From Zhengitettix transpicula (Eukaryota; Arthropoda; Insecta; Orthoptera; Tetrigidae): a DNA stretch of 64,000 nt. Position 1 is the stretch's first letter, and each line of letters begins with the position of its first letter. The notes beneath the pieces are model-generated. The model saw nothing but the letters and a program-made list of their open reading frames with translations. It had not been told where the DNA came from and made no database searches. Made by a program: the position numbers and the translations under genes. The DNA is taken from positions 139,085,600 through 139,149,599 of the forward strand of contig CM073590.1 of assembly GCA_037074705.1 (NCBI GenBank). The letters are read 5' to 3'. Shown in pieces: positions 59,481-64,000 of the stretch.

Positions 59481-60812
59481 CTAGTCTCTTCACCTCCGGA
59501 GTTTTTACATAGCAAATTTAAGGGGTCTGCGAACACACGTTCTCAACGGTGCCACTTTGGCGCCGCGTTCTGTCCGAACGTGCTAAAATCTTATGAGGAG
59601 GGATTTGTATTGCCAGGTGCTTTTATTTTCTGTACGCATTCCGTAATCCTCACAAACAAATGTCGCTGAGGATGTTTTTCCTATCCGTCACTTACCAGAG
59701 TTACTAGCGTTGACCTTGACCAGACTGAATATAAAGTACTCACGATATTTACATAAAATAAAATGAAATACATACATCTACACTACATTATATGATAAAT
59801 GAAATAGGAATATAAAAAAATAATAGGTAGTTTTATTAGGTTTAGTTTGTTATGACTAATAATTAAATAAATTTATATTTGTTAAATTAACTACAACATT
59901 CGTATTTGAAACGTCAAAATTGTAAAGAGCAAAAATCGGTGTGAATTGGATGTTACAGAATACCTAAATGTATTAATTTTAGAATTTGCGTAGAAACGTA
60001 AAAGAATATATGTTCAATATAAAGTTCCCCTAGTTGTTAACGATAGTAGGTCTAAAGATATGAATATCAAGGAGGTTATATTAAAATTTGCAAAATTAAT
60101 TTGATACCATAAAAATAAGTTGAAATTGCATATGTAGATGTACAACAGGCGGGAAGATAATCACAACCAAGAATAAAAAAATAATACAAATTATATTACG
60201 ACGTAAATAGGGACATAAAGGTTTTATGCACCATTTAATACTGACTAATTGCACGCTAAAACAGATTATAGAGATGCAAAGAGCTATTCACAGTTGAAAT
60301 GAATATGAAGTAAATGAAAAGCTTTGCTGAATTAGCATTCAAGTGCAACGTATATGCTCATCAACGCAAGTCGAATGTTGGACTTTTGCAAGTACGATGA
60401 AAAGATTCGAGGAAAGGCACAAAGACATGATTTCAAAGCGTCGAATATATAAAAAAAACGTAAAAGAAAACGGTTTTAATTAAAAAAATTATTTAGTTGA
60501 ACCATATTTATTTAATATTAACGAATTCAGTCTGTTCTATTAAAGTTCGTGGTCAAAATCATAGTTAATTACATCTATTTCATTTACGCCTGAAACATGT
60601 TAAATTTAATTAATTGAATTATAATTTCTTAGTTTCAGTTTTTGGCCTCATTAATATCTGCCATCTATTTCAATTAATATTTCGATATGCAACCCAACTC
60701 TATTATTAAATTCTGTTTCATGGTGTAAGTTCAATATCCTCGATTTTAGTCGTTACTTACTGTCAGTTCAATTCCTAACTTTATTATATATGTTTCAATA
60801 AATTGCAGTTTT
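59481..60812. other. AT-rich non-coding stretch
   Basis: Nothing is seen. Confidence 0.6.
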
Positions 60813-60998
60813 TTTCTATGGTTTTCCCTGCGTCACTTTAAGGTGAATTGCCGGGTAGGATCCTTAAACCATAGCCTGGGGGCCCTGGTTAACCCTTGGC
60901 TACTTTCCCCTACCCTTCCGCATCCTCCTTTCAAATCCCTTACTATGCTATTAAAGGGGAGTTGCCACCATGTGGATTACCCTCATGTAGGCTGTTAC
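60813..60998 (-). repeat. R550 dispersed repeat, copy 6, 5' third only
   Basis: It holds GGTTTTCCCTGCGTCAC, AATTGCCGGGTAGGATCCTT, GGTTAACCCTTGGCTACTTT and GGGGAGTTGCCACCATGTGG, then ATTACCCTCATGTAGGCTGT at the family 5' end. On the element strand it therefore runs from the 5' terminus to about position 180. Confidence 0.8.
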
Positions 60999-62404
60999 TC
61001 GAAAAAAAATATTATCATATTTATCTATTCCTGTACGACCTATTAAATAGCCATCGGCTTAAGATTTTTTCTAAATGAGTTCAGCGCCATTTCAAATTTT
61101 GTATAGCTGCTAATAACTGACATATTTATCATGAAAAATGGCAAAATTTATTTGCCACTGATACGGTAATTGGAAGCCACTTAGTTTTGAAGTTGCATGA
61201 AGTTATATTGATGAATTCAATTTCATCTCCTTCAACGTTTCTGGGTAAAAAAATTATGTGATTCATATTCACTTTAAGATGACGGATGATCTTTCTGAGA
61301 AAAATTTAGGTGATTCACTGTTTCTGTATAAAACGGATGATATACTTATGAGTCTGTCTTGGATACTTCCTCGATGTGTATACACATAATCAGAAAATAT
61401 TAGCGTCTTTTCCTGAATGCAACAAGCAATACACCTTTAGTGTGGTTGGCAATTATTGTATATATGTCGTAAAAGAAAATATCTCCACTCATTCCAATGA
61501 ATAATGCACTTTTCGCAGACTTTCCCAATTCGAATATTCACCTACTATACTCGTTCCTATTATAAATATATGCCTCATAAATACACGGAAAATGTGAATG
61601 ACGGTAAGTGTCTATAATTATTAGAGCATGCATTTCAGTATTCAATCCGTGGCACTACCTAATTTTTTCGTTTGAAATTTGTAGAGACATTCGGTGAGAC
61701 TTGAAAATTTTAGTTAATAAAGAGCTACTACTTGTTAACATTTAATAATTATATAAAGAGGTTGTTTTGACAATAATACGTGACAGAGTGCTAATAGTAA
61801 TCTCGTTCCAACTCTTAACGTGCGTTGAATTCCTTTTCGTACAAACAACTGTAAAAACACGTCAGTTTGCATTATCCCATTCAATTACTCGTTTAAGATA
61901 GCTTCATGTCCGTAACAATAAACGTCAGCATACATATAAAAAAAACTAATAGGTGCAAGTTCCTGTTAATTAGGAGGAGAATGTAAGTGTCTCATGTTTT
62001 ATTTGTCGTTGATGGCAACCTCCTCACTGTCTGCCGTCTAGTTGGCCCTTTAATACGATTTCAGCGCTCCCGCTCGGAACGGGTCATCAATTCTCCGCCG
62101 TCGTTACTGTGATCTCGTTACTCGAGTCTCGAAACTAATGGATTTCGCCAATAGACAACAGAAAAGCCTCTCTGATGCCGACACGATGTGTATCGTGCGA
62201 CTCCACACGCTTCCTGTGATCCAATTTCACAAGATTAACCGCCAGTAGTAAAAAATAGGTGTCTGAAGTCTAATTTGTTAAGTTCCTTGTCGGACTATTT
62301 CTCAGAAACTCTCGAATCGTTGACAACTACGCCGTCTATCATTTTGATTTTATCTAAATTTATGTGACATACTTAAACAAAGTTACAAGTGTAAATATGT
62401 ATAC
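60999..62404. other. AT-rich non-coding stretch with a GC-richer part
   Basis: 62000-62340 is GC-richer and unassigned. The rest is AT-rich with no features. Confidence 0.45.
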
Positions 62405-62830
62405 TAATGAATACGAAATATAGCCAATTCAGACAAAAAGGTAGTATAAATATCACACAACGATCTGGGATTATTAGTTTCGAAACTCATTCCAGACTCA
62501 TTTCAGAGATACTTCATATTAAATCAAACATCACAGCTATTAATGTACAAACAGACACTATTAAACTCAATAATTGCTATGATCCCTTATTATTGCGCTA
62601 AACCTTTTTTTCCCATTGTCGTTGCTCCCTTATTGTTACGCTAACCCTTCGGTTCTTCCATTGTCGTTGCGTTTTCGTCGCTTTTGATTGTTGGTTGTCA
62701 ACTCACCAGTACAGTTGTGTTTCTCTAGGCTCTTCTTAGCATCTAACGAAAGGGACAAGGATCCCAGGAACGTTGTGTGGTATTTATATTACCTTTTTGA
62801 CTGAATTGTTTATCTTTCGTATTCATTAAT
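62405..62830 (+). mobile_element. Penelope-like retroelement 3' fragment, copy P2
   Basis: It contains the last part of an ORF (62407-62601) and a 3' UTR to about 62830 with ATCTAACGAAAGGGACAAGG, ATCCCAGGAACGTTGTGTGG. That last block recurs at 63.6 kb and, decayed, at 59.4 kb. Confidence 0.5.
62407..62601 (+). pseudogene. Retroelement ORF C-terminal piece, possibly GIY-YIG end
   Basis: A 64-codon open frame whose second half reads FETHSRLISEILHIKSNITA then INVQTDTIKLNNCYDPLLLR before the stop. A short block of the form E-x-LHIK...N...LNN-x-YD-x-LL at the very end of an ORF is typical of the C-terminus of Penelope-like GIY-YIG endonuclease regions, which is the basis for the suggestion. The catalytic GIY-YIG residues themselves are not in the fragment, and upstream sequence does not continue the frame. 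The initiating Met is probably fortuitous. A LINE C-terminus is the alternative. Confidence 0.35.
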
Positions 62831-63039
62831 TTCAATCAGTCGTAATTTTTTTTTTTCATTTTAATATTTAAAGTAATTCGAAATTAATGAAAATTATGAC
62901 TTCGCGAAAACAATCGATTCTGATGCACTTGCATGATTATTTAATCATAAAACTAGCTGTAAAACGCAATAATCAAAGCAAACCTGCAGCTATTACTGTA
63001 ATTGAATGGCATACACTACGATAAACTTTTACAAAGCAT
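62831..63039. other. Short AT-rich spacer
   Basis: AT-rich sequence between the P2 fragment and R550 copy 7. Confidence 0.6.
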
Positions 63040-63515
63040 TCCACAGAGCTCTGGCGGAGGCTACCTTTGGGGATACCGTCACATCTCTCTGGTTTTTTGA
63101 ACTTAGGTTCCCATATGCTCCCTCGGCCTGTATTGAGAGGTGTATGTTACGGGGTCGCAGACCTTGGGCATACGGTAAGAGTTGTCCGCTATTCCTATTG
63201 GAATAGTCGGCCAGATGCCTTCTAAATTAGTCAAGGCACGGAGAGGGGAAAGCTGCGACCCCACAGCTAACCCCTCTCCTGCCATCGGAAGGGCGTGGGA
63301 CAAGTACTAAATGCCCGACCTACCTGATGAAGGTTTTCTAGGGTTTTCCCTGCATCACTTTTACGCGAATGGCCGGGTAGGATCCTTAAACCATAGCCCG
63401 GGGCCCTAGTTAAGCCTTGGCTACCTTCCGCATCCCCCCTTTCAAATCTCTTTCCAATGCTATAAGCGGGGAGTTGCCACTATATGGATTACCCTATACA
63501 TAGCCTGTCTGCACC
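63040..63515 (-). repeat. R550 dispersed repeat, copy 7, nearly full length
   Basis: On the minus strand it starts GACAGGCTATGTATAGGGTA (63512 downward), like copy 2. It then keeps every block: TGGCAACTCCCCGC, AAGGATCCTACCCGG, GGTCGGGCATTTAGTACTTG, CCCACGCCCTTCCGATGGCA, CTTACCGTATGCCCAAGGTC, and a 3' end GGTATCCCCAAAGGTAGCCT then CCGCCAGAGCTCTG shared with copy 4. A small deletion removes the GCCTCGGC block. The 66-codon frame 63303-63103 is not conserved as protein in the other copies. Confidence 0.82.
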
Positions 63516-63549
63516 TTGAAAAAAAGCATTCAAATCAAAATTATTTATG

Positions 63550-63700
63550 ATATTCAGATCGCTACCTGGAGGGTGCCGTTGGTCGTTCTTACGTCTCTTT
63601 AATCACCTGATGATAACAACAAGGATTTCAGAAACGTTGTGTGGGATTTATTTAGCACAGTTTTTCTGTTCTTTTCCTCTGCTACTTATTTATTTAATTA
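63550..63700 (+). mobile_element. Penelope-like 3' UTR fragment, copy P3
   Basis: Shares CACCTGATGATAACAACAAG, GATTTCAGAAACGTTGTGTG then GGATTTAT with the end of P2. Only the 3' terminal region is present. Confidence 0.45.
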
Positions 63701-64000
63701 TTTTAAAATTATTTTTATGAACGATAATATCTTCAAATACAATTTGTCTTTATTATTTTACTGGCCATATTAAAACCGCAGTTTTAACTCTTCAAGAATC
63801 TTGTATTATTCACCTATTACTTTCGAGATCCAGAGAGTAGGGAAATACCATCGATGATTGAATTAATTATCTAAGTACATCTGATTTTAGGACTTATTCT
63901 TTTACGTTACATTGCTTACGTAGTCAGAGTCTTTTTTACTTCAAATTCTGTGCCTCTTCCTTCAGTTTTTAATCCTAGCGTGAAAAATAACATACCTGTG
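63701..64000. other. AT-rich non-coding stretch
   Basis: Nothing is seen up to the end of the window. Confidence 0.6.

Noticed and set aside
1..64000. CRISPR arrays, operons, phage or bacterial systems
   Set aside because: No regularly spaced repeat-spacer pattern, no compact coding organisation and many insect-type transposons; the sequence is eukaryotic.

Overview
The window looks like eukaryotic, almost certainly insect, nuclear DNA. It is AT-rich, with no operons or ribosome-binding sites and no open reading frame of ordinary gene length. It is packed with decayed transposable elements of arthropod type: two mariners, a Jockey-clade LINE, RNase H-bearing LINE fragments, tRNA-derived SINEs, Penelope-like scraps and gypsy-like LTRs. 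The amount of repeat debris suits a large genome such as that of a cockroach, termite or other hemimetabolous insect, but the species cannot be fixed from this sequence. I find no host protein-coding gene, no intact tRNA or rRNA gene and no CRISPR array. The window is best read as intergenic or intronic repeat-rich DNA.

Layout. 1-5.5 kb: AT-rich DNA with a LINE C-terminal fragment (about 1.8-2.2 kb) and an inverted copy of a modular repeat (2.2-2.6 kb). 5.55-6.73 kb: a gypsy-like LTR. 6.9-8.3 kb: a second, longer copy of the modular repeat. 10.15-10.87 kb: two adjacent members of a GC-rich roughly 550-bp dispersed repeat, here called R550. 12.54-13.69 kb: Jockey LINE 3' end. 15.58-16.87 kb: nearly complete mariner broken by one frameshift, inside a 24-bp direct repeat. 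17.9 kb: tRNA-derived SINE. 22.1 kb: R550. 27.35-30.75 kb: three LTR copies in alternating orientation, separated by AT dinucleotide tracts and one perfect AT-cored palindrome. 34.4 kb: R550. 36.85 kb: SINE. 38.4-39.5 kb: RNase H LINE flanked by a roughly 61-bp direct repeat. 42.36-42.93 kb: internally deleted mariner. 43.4 kb: R550. 45.5 kb: modular repeat. 47.0-48.15 kb: two LTR parts head to head. 50.7 kb: foldback with 27-bp perfect arms. 51.6-52.5, 55.2-56.1 and 57.1-58.1 kb: LTR copies, with a SINE between the last two. 59-64 kb: Penelope-like 3' fragments interleaved with two R550 copies.

The elements do not form a pathway. The main biological content is how they relate to one another. 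One LTR family recurs inside or beside AT tracts and ends TGTAAT...ATTACA, and several copies carry an extra tail with a tRNA-Lys-like primer-binding site. A SINE shares the 3' hairpin of the RNase H LINE, which suggests dependence on that type of LINE for movement. The two mariners share the same terminal bases. The least explained item is the R550 family, seven copies here, which I cannot assign to any class. All assignments come from reading the sequence by eye; no alignments or searches were run.
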